Shown here: one piece after another, positions 1 to 6,615 of the stretch | Position numbering within the stretch: the first letter of the stretch is position 1 | Layout of the letters: the number at the start of each line of letters is the position of its first letter | NCBI GenBank assembly: GCA_002320935.1 | Contig: DCLG01000084.1 | Location: forward strand, 89,820 to 99,877 | Direction of reading: 5' to 3' | From: Pedobacter sp. UBA1654 | GTDB lineage: Bacteria; Bacteroidota; Bacteroidia; Sphingobacteriales; Sphingobacteriaceae | DNA length: 10,058 nucleotides | Translations under genes and position numbers: made by a program | The notes under the pieces: model-generated | The model's database searches: none | What the model was told of the DNA's origin: nothing | What the model saw: only the letters and a program-made list of their open reading frames with translations

Positions 1-868
1 GGTTCTTGGTATAGAACCTGAAATGCTGATGAACAAGAATATATTTGAGTTTATTCATGCTGAGGATAAATCGATGATGGTTGAGGGCTTCAGTCAGTTG
101 CAAATTTCAAAATCGATGCATCTGCAGCCGTTCCGGGTGGCCGTTGGCCGTGCGCAGTACCGCTGGATTGAGACCTTTGTTACAGATTTAAGTGAAGAAG
201 CTGCTGTAGGCGGAATCGTGATCAATGGGCGTGATGTAACTGACCGCATTAACAATGAGCGCAAGATAAAGGCCAATATCGAGCATTATAACCGCATATC
301 CAGAGCTGGCACTGACGCGATCTACGACTGGGACCTTCAAATAAATGAATTGACCTGGAGCAAAGGGTTTGAAGAGCTTTTTGGATATCATCAATCACCT
401 GCTTATAAACAGGATAGACGTTGGCTCGATCTTATTCATCCTGAAGACCGGGAACGTATCGTTGACCAGATCTTTATTCACCTTCGCGATAAAAAAACCA
501 GGTGGAAGGAGCAATATCGCTCCCTTACGGCAGGTGGGGTATACAAGGCGGTGATTGACCGTGGTTTCTTTGTCTTTAATGCGGAAGGTGCAGCTGAACG
601 TATGATTGGTGCCGTACAGGATGTTACAGAAAGACTAACCTTTATCAGTAATATGGAACAGGAGCATAAGTTTTTAAAAGAGATATCCTGGCTCCAGAGT
701 CATGTTGTTCGCGCACCATTAGCAAGAATTATGGGCCTGTCGGAGTTGCTGACGTACAATGAGGGCAAGATTACCAACAGGGAATTGCTAACACACCTGA
801 CAGATTCTGCGCATGAGCTTAACCAGATCATCAGCTCGATACTTGCAGAAACGGATAAAAAGCAATAA
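1..868 (+). CDS. PAS-domain sensor protein with histidine-kinase-like dimerisation helices but no ATPase domain (5' end outside window)
   Basis: The frame is open to the left edge: the codons from base 2 read VLGIEPE into the first Met at base 23, so that Met is internal and the start is missing. The visible part begins inside one PAS domain (FEFIHAED, then a PAC-type end at GIVINGRDVTDR, bases about 215-247). A second PAS/PAC domain follows, from about base 290 (NRISRAGTDAIYDWDL) through LIHPEDRERI to IGAVQDVTERL (about base 640). The C-terminus carries a HisKA-like helix pair, ISWLQSHVVRAPLARIMGL, with the candidate histidine at bases 701-703. The acidic residue that normally follows the histidine is Val. 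The protein ends about 55 residues later, with no N, G1 or G2 box of a HATPase_c domain. It is probably a cytoplasmic signal-sensing protein. It could be a phosphotransfer or dimerisation partner, or a degenerate kinase. The family resemblance is clear; the role is inferred. Confidence 0.85.
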   Translation, partial: VLGIEPEMLMNKNIFEFIHAEDKSMMVEGFSQLQISKSMHLQPFRVAVGRAQYRWIETFVTDLSEEAAVGGIVINGRDVTDRINNERKIKANIEHYNRISRAGTDAIYDWDLQINELTWSKGFEELFGYHQSPAYKQDRRWLDLIHPEDRERIVDQIFIHLRDKKTRWKEQYRSLTAGGVYKAVIDRGFFVFNAEGAAERMIGAVQDVTERLTFISNMEQEHKFLKEISWLQSHVVRAPLARIMGLSELLTYNEGKITNRELLTHLTDSAHELNQIISSILAETDKKQ

Positions 869-884
869 CCCTGATAGCTCAGGG
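869..884 (+). repeat. Short perfect hairpin directly after the PAS gene stop
   Basis: CCCTGA (869-874), loop TAGC, TCAGGG (879-884). The 6-bp stem touches the TAA stop codon at 866-868. No T-run follows it, so it is probably an mRNA 3'-end element next to the larger terminator rather than a terminator itself. Confidence 0.5.
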
Positions 885-891
885 TCGTAAA

Positions 892-940
892 AGCTAAAAG
901 GTTTATTGCGGCTGACAATAAATCCTTTTAGCTGTTTTTT
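892..940 (+). terminator. Rho-independent terminator of the PAS gene, possibly bidirectional
   Basis: Bases 892-908 pair with 916-933, giving 17 base pairs with a single bulged A in the 3' arm. The loop is the 7-nt CGGCTGA, and the stem is followed by G and six T (935-940). On the minus strand the stem is followed by only three or four T, so it may also stop the convergent ATP-grasp gene, less strongly. Confidence 0.85.
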
Positions 941-947
941 GATTGAT

Positions 948-1862
948 TTAGATTAATCCCTTACAGTACTTGTCCCAGTATTTGATTAGAATCTTCTTTC
1001 CGAAACGGGTGTGGCCTCTTCCTAAAGCCGGGGTTGGTGTAAATTCTCCAAATACAGCGCCGCGGTTGGTTGCGTAAAAATCCAATCTTACGAATATGCC
1101 ATAGGCTTTGCTCAGGCTTTTCGCCTGGCTTACCATGTCTGGGTAGCATTTAGGTGCAGGGCCTTTTTCTTTTGGCGGATAAAAGACGTGCACCTCATCA
1201 ATCTGGTTCCAGTGCTCATCGTAGAAAGTGGCGTATCCGGTTTTCGGCCCAATCCGTTGAATTTCCCAGACAACCGCAATCTCTCCATTGAAGCAGAAGA
1301 ATTTGTAATCGGTAAGTACATTGTACTCCCCGTTTTCATTCTGAAGAAATTCCTCTATCAGAAACTCCTGATCCGCTTTTTTATTTACAGCCTCTTTTAA
1401 TTCTGCAACGATTTCTGCGGGTGTGTATTTTTTGCCATTAAATAAATTGGTGCCATGGTCCATTACAAAGACCATTTTGGAGGAGTGGCCGGTAGTTGGA
1501 CGAATGACATAATAAGCTGGAAGTTTGCTGAAGTCGATATTCTCAACATCTGAACCTCTCCAGTAAAGTTCAGGCACCTGGCAGCCCTGCATCATTGCGA
1601 ATTCGCGGGCGTTCGCTTTGTTGCTCAACTTACGTTGCCAGTATTTGTCGTCTTTCCATTTTTCAATGGGGTCCGTGTGGAACATGCGAACATTTCTGAT
1701 TTTTTCCGAACTTGGATCAGCCCAGAATTCGCTATGTCTTCTAACGATTCTGTCGGAAAATTCACCACTATTTAGAATTTTCCTTTTGATATTTTTAAGC
1801 ATGGGGGCGTAAACCTGTTTAAATTTTGATTTTTTATTGCTTGGCATCAGCCTGTAAAACAT
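948..1862 (-). CDS. TupA-like ATP-grasp domain protein
   Basis: This is a 304-residue protein resembling the TupA-like ATP-grasp family, named after an enzyme of teichuronopeptide synthesis in Bacillus. Members often lie in polysaccharide or glycopeptide gene clusters. Visible motifs are a nucleotide-binding loop YVIRPTTGHSSKMVFV (118-133), the hinge FLIEEFL (167-173), the family signature DYKFFCFNGE (185-194), and the metal-binding strands VRLDFY (258-263) and VFGEFTPTP (270-278), where D261 and E273 are the likely metal ligands. The basic N-terminus (about 1-40) has no signal peptide, so the protein is probably cytoplasmic. The expected reaction is ATP-dependent amide ligation between a carboxylate and an amine. 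The substrate cannot be told, because no glycosyltransferase or other envelope-synthesis gene is adjacent. ATG at 1862 gives the longest frame; Met6 and Met21 are alternatives, and none has a good ribosome binding site. Confidence 0.8.
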   Translation of the reverse strand: MFYRLMPSNKKSKFKQVYAPMLKNIKRKILNSGEFSDRIVRRHSEFWADPSSEKIRNVRMFHTDPIEKWKDDKYWQRKLSNKANAREFAMMQGCQVPELYWRGSDVENIDFSKLPAYYVIRPTTGHSSKMVFVMDHGTNLFNGKKYTPAEIVAELKEAVNKKADQEFLIEEFLQNENGEYNVLTDYKFFCFNGEIAVVWEIQRIGPKTGYATFYDEHWNQIDEVHVFYPPKEKGPAPKCYPDMVSQAKSLSKAYGIFVRLDFYATNRGAVFGEFTPTPALGRGHTRFGKKILIKYWDKYCKGLI

Positions 1863-2289
1863 AAGGGGTTAAAATTAAAGCTAAATAAAACACAGGCCAA
1901 ATCTCCGATGGCACATTTTAGTGTACAATAAACTTAAAGTGGAATATTGATTTGGTTTTTAGTTTAATCTATTTAGCGATTTGATTAAGGTAAACGGCTG
2001 CATGATTGGATTTCCTCATTATGTATTTATATCGGGCACAGCGAAGTCGATTATTTTCTTTGCTGGCGTAAAAATATTTAAAAAAAAATGAGTGGGGCCT
2101 AATGAATTGATATTCTTTGATTTATTATTAAAAAACGCGTTATTGAGACCTTTAAACACGGCTGTTTCTGGAAAGTTTTAAGAAAAAACTGAAAAAACTT
2201 TTGCAGAATTAAAACTTGAGTGTATATTTGCACACCGAACAACGAAAAAGACTTCTAAAAAAGCTTAAACGTTGAGAAGGTAACCAAAA
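1863..2289. other. 427-bp AT-rich intergenic region between the ATP-grasp gene and tRNA-Val
   Basis: I see no convincing gene here. The right part holds the tRNA promoter. On the minus strand, a candidate promoter for the ATP-grasp gene is TTG at 1928-1926 and GAGATTTG at 1905-1898 with a 20-nt spacer (7 of 8 matches at -7; weak). A 29-codon plus-strand frame (2002-2091, MIGFPHYVF... ending FKKK) has AAGG 11 nt before its ATG, but it is too short to support from sequence alone. The middle is rich in A and T runs. Confidence 0.5.
2200..2230 (+). promoter_or_regulatory. Bacteroidota-type promoter of tRNA-Val
   Basis: A -33 element TTTG (2200-2203), a 19-nt spacer and a -7 element TATATTTG (2223-2230) match the Bacteroidota consensus TTTG-N19-TAnnTTTG exactly. 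The start site would lie near 2235-2238, giving a 5' leader of about 50 nt before the tRNA at 2290. That leader would be removed by processing. Confidence 0.8.
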
Positions 2290-2364
2290 GGGAGATTAGC
2301 TCAGCTGGTTCAGAGCACCTGCCTTACAAGCAGGGGGTCACTGGTTCGAACCCAGTATCTCCCA
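2290..2364 (+). tRNA. tRNA-Val (anticodon UAC)
   Basis: A full 75-nt cloverleaf can be folded. The acceptor stem is GGGAGAT (2290-2296) with ATCTCCC (2357-2363), plus discriminator A2364. The D stem is GCTC/GAGC (2299-2302 with 2313-2316). The anticodon stem is CCTGC/GCAGG (2318-2322 with 2330-2334), with loop CTTACAA and anticodon TAC at 2325-2327, which decodes valine GUA. The variable loop is GGGTC. The T stem is ACTGG/CCAGT around the loop TTCGAAC. The 3' CCA is not encoded (CTA follows), so it must be added after transcription. Confidence 0.97.
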
Positions 2365-2370
2365 CTAAAG

Positions 2371-2404
2371 AATAGCCTTTCAGTGTAAACTGAGAGGCTA
2401 TTTT
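2371..2404 (+). terminator. Rho-independent terminator of tRNA-Val
   Basis: AATAGCCTTTCAGT (2371-2384), loop GTAA, ACTGAGAGGCTATT (2389-2402). The 14-bp stem has one G-U pair and runs into TTTT (2401-2404). It begins 6 nt after the mature tRNA end and isolates the tRNA from the kinase gene downstream. Confidence 0.9.
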
Positions 2405-2482
2405 GCGTTTACAGCCTGTTCAGTGCTGTTGGGGCTCGTCTGGCCGGAAAAAAAATACTATCTTGTTTTATCAACCCACCTT

Positions 2483-3562
2483 ATGCAGAATAAAGAGCAG
2501 CAGATCAATTCGCTCATTGAACTTAATGACGAACTTGAAAATTACTTTAGCAATACCATCATTCCACAGTTGTTTGTAGATGCCGAACTGATCTTGCGGA
2601 AATTTACACCTCCTGCCATGAAGCAATTTAAGCTGGCAAAGACAGATGTAGGACGTCCGCTCGCAGACGTCAAAGAAAACTTCAGATTTCCGGCTTTTCT
2701 TGATAATATTCAACATGTAATAGACACGGGTGAGATCCTGGAAAAGGAAATTCAAACCACGGACATGCGATGGTATCAAATGAATGTGCTCCCTTATGTA
2801 GTTAAAAAACTAAAGAAGACAAATGGTGTGATCATTACATTTGTTGAAATTACCATGCGGATCAAAGATCTGAAGGAACAGGAAAAGCTCATTGCCGAGC
2901 ACGAAATGTTGCTGGATACGATTGCTCACGATATAAAAACACCCTTAGCCAGTCTTCGACTGACCATTGAGCTGCTGAAGCAAGTGCCTGAGAAAGGTAT
3001 GGAAAGATTCCCGGTGTTGTTGTCTAAGGTTGAAAACAGCATGATCAACATGCAGCAGGTTATAAATGATCTTAGTGACGCTCGCTGGCAACAGCATCAA
3101 TACCAAGCCCAGGAAGAACTTATAAACTTCGAACATATTATTGAAGATGTAAGGTTAACCCTTGCACCGCAGATTGAAGAATCAAAAGCAATAATTACCA
3201 GTGATATCGAGGTTTCGGAAATCAGCTTTGTGAGGCGAAAGCTACGCAGTGTTGTTTATAACCTTGTTAATAATGCCATAAAGTATAGTGCAAAGGAACG
3301 CAGGCCGGAAGTATCCATCAAAACAGAAGCGCAGGATGGTCTTATGATCATCAGTATTGCTGATAATGGAATCGGAATACCGGAAGTCGACCATAAGAAG
3401 ATCTTTGCTAAATACGAACGCCTGGCTGATGATGTTGAAGGTACTGGTATAGGCCTATACCTCGTTAAAGAGATTATCACCAACGCAGGGGGCAAAATTA
3501 CTGTAGACAGTACACCGGGTAAAGGTTCAGTCTTCAAAATACAACTGAAGTTAAATAGTTGA
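2483..3562 (+). CDS. PAS-domain sensor histidine kinase, orphan
   Basis: The ATG at 2483 gives 359 residues. An upstream GTG at 2423 would add 20 residues, but those include unusual LVWPEKKYY sequence close to the tRNA terminator, so I prefer the ATG. Residues 1-25 look like a short coiled linker. Residues 20-125 form a PAS domain of the kind found in CheB-CheR-PAS hybrid proteins (ELILRKFTPPAM, DVGRPLADV, RWYQMNVLPY, GVIITFVEIT). The HisKA domain has HDIKTPLASLRL with the phospho-accepting H149. The ATPase domain has the N box NLVNNAIKYS (260-269), G1 DNGIGIP (294-300) and G2 GTGIGLYLVKE (320-330). All catalytic boxes are present, so it should be active. There is no signal peptide or membrane segment, which suggests a cytoplasmic sensor. 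No response regulator gene lies next to it, so its partner is unknown. Its stop is 5 bp from the stop of the convergent porin. Confidence 0.92.
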   Translation: MQNKEQQINSLIELNDELENYFSNTIIPQLFVDAELILRKFTPPAMKQFKLAKTDVGRPLADVKENFRFPAFLDNIQHVIDTGEILEKEIQTTDMRWYQMNVLPYVVKKLKKTNGVIITFVEITMRIKDLKEQEKLIAEHEMLLDTIAHDIKTPLASLRLTIELLKQVPEKGMERFPVLLSKVENSMINMQQVINDLSDARWQQHQYQAQEELINFEHIIEDVRLTLAPQIEESKAIITSDIEVSEISFVRRKLRSVVYNLVNNAIKYSAKERRPEVSIKTEAQDGLMIISIADNGIGIPEVDHKKIFAKYERLADDVEGTGIGLYLVKEIITNAGGKITVDSTPGKGSVFKIQLKLNS

Positions 3563-3567
3563 TAGCA

Positions 3568-4758
3568 TTAGAAGTTTAGCTGTGCCTGTAAGCGCAGTAA
3601 ATTGCCGGTTTGATAATTCTCGGGCAACTGAAAATCTTCGTATCGCCTTCTTGAAAAATTGTAACTTCCCACAAGTTCAAACTGCTCAACTGGTTGCCAT
3701 TCGATGCCAAACTCAAAATCGTTGACCTTGTAGCTTCTGGCATCCAGTTCGAATTTTTTACCACCATCATAATACTGCGCCCTTAAAAAAGGAATGATGA
3801 CATGTTTATTTTTCTTGAGCATGTAAGACATGGTCACATAGCCACCTTTAAGGTTCTGCACTTCAATAGAGTCAGTCTGTTTGTTGAACTCAGGGCCTTT
3901 ACCAACATTAAATTCCGCCTGAATGCCAAATGGCTTAGGGTACAACACAAAAGAGGCCGCAATGCGCTGATCCAGGTAGTTGCGGTCTGCAGTATATTTA
4001 ACATTTGGAGACATATCACCTTCTGTAACTACAAATTGCCCGGTGTATCCCTGGATTGAAGGTTCAATGATCTGATTGCCGATGGCAAAAGGCCAGGTAA
4101 CCCTTGCTACGGTATGAAACTTATTGTTCTCATCAAGTTGATTGGCCATTTGCCCGTTGAAAACACCGAAAGCGAAGATCCCGTAATCTCCACTGCCTTT
4201 AAGTCCATCATCAACCAGGCGCTTCAACAGTGCCCGTTTTTCTTTAGGAGCCCAGTAAAAGAATATCCCGAGATCACGCTCGTTCGTAAATGCACTATTC
4301 GTTCCGTCAGCCCGGTCAAGCGGAATACGGTTGGAACTGGACTGCATGTTCTCAAATCCATAAGGGATTTTAGTTTGTCCAATCCTGATCCTGTACTCGT
4401 TCGCTTTATCCAGTCCGATGTCGAAATACGCGTCTTTTAGCTGTCCGAAGTTTAAACCCCCATCAGCGGATGAAGCAAAATCTGGCTGCAGGTAGAAGTA
4501 TACTTGCTTACCAATCTGACCCGAAAAAACCAGTCGGGCACGGCGGATAAAGAAACTGCTGTTAGTGCCCCAGCTTTTATCGCACTGCTCGCAACCGAGA
4601 TTCGGATTGGACTGAAATCCATTATAGCGGACCTGAATATACCCCCTTAGTGAAAAAGTATCATACCATTTGGGCATGTTGCCGGCATCCTGAGCAGTGA
4701 CTGTGAATGATAAACAAGTTAAAAATGCAGCAAGGTAAAGTATCCGCTTCAATCTCAT
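3568..4758 (-). CDS. Outer-membrane porin, phosphate-selective porin O/P family
   Basis: The ATG at 4758 gives 396 residues beginning with a signal peptide (MRLKRILYLAAFLTCLSF..., cleavage probably after TA at 21-22). A TTG nine codons upstream (4785) would only lengthen the N-terminus before the signal, so I reject it. The mature protein has many alternating aromatic and polar strands typical of a beta barrel (FSLRGYIQVRYNGFQ, FFIRRARLVFSGQIG, VYFYLQPDFA, YRIRIGQTKIPYGFE) and ends in the aromatic residue F396, as outer-membrane proteins usually do. The strand pattern RRARLVFSG...FYLQPDFA is characteristic of the OprO/OprP-like porins common in Bacteroidota. Transport of phosphate or polyphosphate is known for Pseudomonas members but cannot be assumed here, since no pho genes are nearby. 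A CEQC pair (C56, C59) in the N-terminal region could form a disulfide. Confidence 0.88.
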   Translation of the reverse strand: MRLKRILYLAAFLTCLSFTVTAQDAGNMPKWYDTFSLRGYIQVRYNGFQSNPNLGCEQCDKSWGTNSSFFIRRARLVFSGQIGKQVYFYLQPDFASSADGGLNFGQLKDAYFDIGLDKANEYRIRIGQTKIPYGFENMQSSSNRIPLDRADGTNSAFTNERDLGIFFYWAPKEKRALLKRLVDDGLKGSGDYGIFAFGVFNGQMANQLDENNKFHTVARVTWPFAIGNQIIEPSIQGYTGQFVVTEGDMSPNVKYTADRNYLDQRIAASFVLYPKPFGIQAEFNVGKGPEFNKQTDSIEVQNLKGGYVTMSYMLKKNKHVIIPFLRAQYYDGGKKFELDARSYKVNDFEFGIEWQPVEQFELVGSYNFSRRRYEDFQLPENYQTGNLLRLQAQLNF

Positions 4759-4906
4759 TATTAAATTTTTGTTAAGGAATCGCAAAGAAAAGACCTTAGC
4801 TTCAATCTTTTGCTATCTGGACGCTTATTTATTGTAAAGAATTCAGCTTTTCCCGGCGTCGGCACCTGCAAAGGCTCATGGTGATTCCAAAAAAAAGCTT
4901 GGCTGA

Positions 4907-5632
4907 TTAAGAAAGCACGTCTTCCAGTACCTGATGTGAACGGATTTCGCCGAAAGATGCAGTATGCAAGGTGTAGAAAACCAGTATTTTGTTCAGAACG
5001 TTTCGCCTGTCTGTTTTGCTAATCCTTATGCCATGGAGGTTTTCGAACGGTGTTGTGAAGAGCGCCATGAACGTAGAAGCATCTGCCTGATCCATATAGT
5101 AGGGGTGCACCGGAGGTCGGCTACAGAAAGCACCTTCCTGAAGATCAAAGAAAATCTGACCATTTTCCTGTCTGCTGCTTGGGGCAAAACCAAGATATTT
5201 GCTCAGTTTTAATAAAAAAGCCAAATGAAAATTAATACTGGCATTGTTGTGCTCATCGAACCAGGCAATGCTATTGTATATAAAATCAAACAGTTGTTCA
5301 TCGGTATGTTGCTGTCTGATGCTTTTATAAAGCACTTCATTTAGGAACATGACGATGGTGCTTTTGACAATATCATAAGGAATGCTACGGAAAACAGGTG
5401 CCGGTTGTACTTCTTTGACCCTTTGAATACTGGTGTTCGCTTTAAAATAGACCACCATTTCCAATAGATGAAGTGGCTGCAGCATATTTAAATTGACCTT
5501 TGCCTTTGGTTTTCTAACCCCATTGATGAGGTATGACTGGATGCCGAATTTAGCTGTAAATACCTGTACCACTACACCGGTGTCGCCATAGAAGGTGGTT
5601 TTTAGTACTATTCCGCGGGTTTTATGCAGCAT
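4907..5632 (-). CDS. recO: DNA repair protein RecO
   Basis: The 241-residue length is normal for RecO. The N-terminus (MLHKTRGIVLKTTFYGDTGVV) and the following stretch to about residue 80, including FTAKFGIQSYLINGVRKPKAK (26-46), form the OB fold. The rest is the helical C-terminal domain (KYLGFAP and LFTTPFENLHGIRISK are visible). RecO binds single-stranded DNA and SSB, anneals strands, and with RecR loads RecA in the RecF recombination pathway. Only one cysteine is present, so the zinc finger of Bacillus/Deinococcus RecO is absent. The ATG at 5632 is preceded by AAAGGA 5 nt upstream, a good ribosome binding site for this phylum. A TATCTTTG -7 element lies 14 bp before the start. The gene is divergent from rlmF. 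Confidence 0.92.
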   Translation of the reverse strand: MLHKTRGIVLKTTFYGDTGVVVQVFTAKFGIQSYLINGVRKPKAKVNLNMLQPLHLLEMVVYFKANTSIQRVKEVQPAPVFRSIPYDIVKSTIVMFLNEVLYKSIRQQHTDEQLFDFIYNSIAWFDEHNNASINFHLAFLLKLSKYLGFAPSSRQENGQIFFDLQEGAFCSRPPVHPYYMDQADASTFMALFTTPFENLHGIRISKTDRRNVLNKILVFYTLHTASFGEIRSHQVLEDVLS

Positions 5633-5646
5633 GTGATCCTTTTAAA

Positions 5647-5654
5647 CAAAGATA
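5647..5654 (-). promoter_or_regulatory. -7 element of the recO promoter
   Basis: On the minus strand this reads TATCTTTG, a perfect TAnnTTTG. It lies 14 bp before the recO ATG at 5632. No clear -33 TTTG sits at 19-21 nt; the nearest TTG is at 5683-5681 with a 26-nt gap. Confidence 0.5.
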
Positions 5655-5659
5655 GTTAA

Positions 5660-5692
5660 ATTGCCTGAACCGGAATTTATCAAGTACTTTTG
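5660..5692 (+). promoter_or_regulatory. Promoter of rlmF
   Basis: ATTG (5660-5663), a 21-nt spacer and TACTTTTG (5685-5692), a perfect TAnnTTTG match. The start site would be near 5697-5700, giving a very short leader of about 10 nt before the ATG at 5710. It overlaps the divergent recO control region. Confidence 0.6.
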
Positions 5693-5709
5693 CGGCAAGA
5701 AACAACGTT

Positions 5710-6615
5710 ATGAGCGAAGCAAAGGAAGAAAAAAAGAACCTGCATCCCCGGAACAAACATCGGTCGCGCTACGATTTTGCGGCCCTGGTGAAGGCTGAAC
5801 CTGCGCTTCGTGAGTTGATTCATATTAATCCATACGGAGATGAGTCTGTAGATTTTGCAGATCCCCGGGCTGTAAAGACGCTAAATGCTGCATTGCTGAA
5901 GCATTTCTATGGCATTTCCCATTGGGACATCCCTGAAGGTTATCTTTGTCCGCCAGTACCGGGCCGTGCAGATTACATCCACTACCTGGCAGATCTGCTT
6001 GCAGAAAGCAATGGTGCTGAGGTTCCGACCGGACGGGGCATAAAGGTGCTCGACGTTGGCGTGGGGGCCAATTGTATTTACCCTATTGTTGGTCACCAGG
6101 AGTATGGGTGGACATTCGTGGGTTCAGATATAGATCGTACGGCCCTGAAGACTGCGCAACAGATTGTTGCTGCCAATAAAGAACTGCAGGGCGCTATACA
6201 GATCAGACTACAGGAACATAAGCCGCAGATACTTAAAGGTATAATCAATGCTGGGGAACAGTTCGACCTGACGATGTGCAATCCACCCTTTCATGCCTCA
6301 GCTGAAGAAGCTGCGGCAGGTGCCGGCCGTAAACTTCGGAACCTGGGAAAGCATAGTAAGGTTTTAAATTTCGGGGGGCAGCAGGTAGAGCTTTGGTGCC
6401 CGGGAGGGGAGCAGGCTTTTGTTCGTAAAATGGTGTTTGAAAGTGCGGAATTGCCAAAAGCAAGGACCTGGTATACCAGTTTGGTTTCAAAAAGCAGTAA
6501 TCTGCCCGGGATTTTTAATGCGCTTGAAAAAGTAAAGGCCACTTCAATGCGTAGCATCGAAATGGCCCAAGGTCAAAAGGTGAGTAGGTTTGTTGCCTGG
6601 AACTTCGTTCTTTAA
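5710..6615 (+). CDS. rlmF: 23S rRNA (adenine(1618)-N6)-methyltransferase RlmF
   Basis: The protein has 301 residues, close to the roughly 308 of E. coli RlmF (YbiN). It uses S-adenosylmethionine to methylate the N6 of A1618 in 23S rRNA. The basic N-terminus (LHPRNKHRSRYDF, 11-23) and NPYGDESVDFADPRAVKTLN (40-59) are typical of this family. The SAM-binding motif I is LDVGVGANCIYPI (114-126), motif II is FVGSDID (136-142), and the catalytic N6-methyltransferase motif is NPPF (191-194), followed by the family-typical HASAEEA. The C-terminal WYTSLVSKSSNL (254-265) also fits. The ATG at 5710 follows a promoter with a short leader and no clear Shine-Dalgarno. The TAA stop overlaps the stop of the convergent sigma factor gene. 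Confidence 0.95.
   Translation: MSEAKEEKKNLHPRNKHRSRYDFAALVKAEPALRELIHINPYGDESVDFADPRAVKTLNAALLKHFYGISHWDIPEGYLCPPVPGRADYIHYLADLLAESNGAEVPTGRGIKVLDVGVGANCIYPIVGHQEYGWTFVGSDIDRTALKTAQQIVAANKELQGAIQIRLQEHKPQILKGIINAGEQFDLTMCNPPFHASAEEAAAGAGRKLRNLGKHSKVLNFGGQQVELWCPGGEQAFVRKMVFESAELPKARTWYTSLVSKSSNLPGIFNALEKVKATSMRSIEMAQGQKVSRFVAWNFVL

Noticed and set aside
869..933. Repeated hairpins after the PAS gene as a CRISPR or mobile repeat
   Set aside because: Two unrelated single hairpins; the second is a standard terminator.
2002..2091. 29-codon plus-strand frame in the spacer before tRNA-Val
   Set aside because: AAGG lies upstream, but the frame is very short, has a low-complexity lysine/phenylalanine end and no terminator or promoter evidence.
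2290..2404. tRNA-Val as an integration site of a mobile element
   Set aside because: No integrase gene and no second copy of the tRNA 3' end seen in the window; the tRNA is followed by its own terminator and an ordinary gene.
2423..2482. N-terminal extension of the histidine kinase from GTG at 2423
   Set aside because: GTG start, no ribosome binding site, starts 19 bp after the tRNA terminator, and adds residues unlike the domain that follows. ATG at 2483 fits better.
2471..2779. 102-codon minus-strand frame
   Set aside because: Antisense to the kinase PAS domain, which has clear family motifs on the plus strand.
4114..4440. 108-codon plus-strand frame
   Set aside because: Antisense to the porin with no recognisable motif; a shadow of the porin coding sequence.
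4759..4785. TTG start nine codons upstream of the porin ATG
   Set aside because: It would put nine extra residues before a well-formed signal peptide; ATG at 4758 gives the normal signal.
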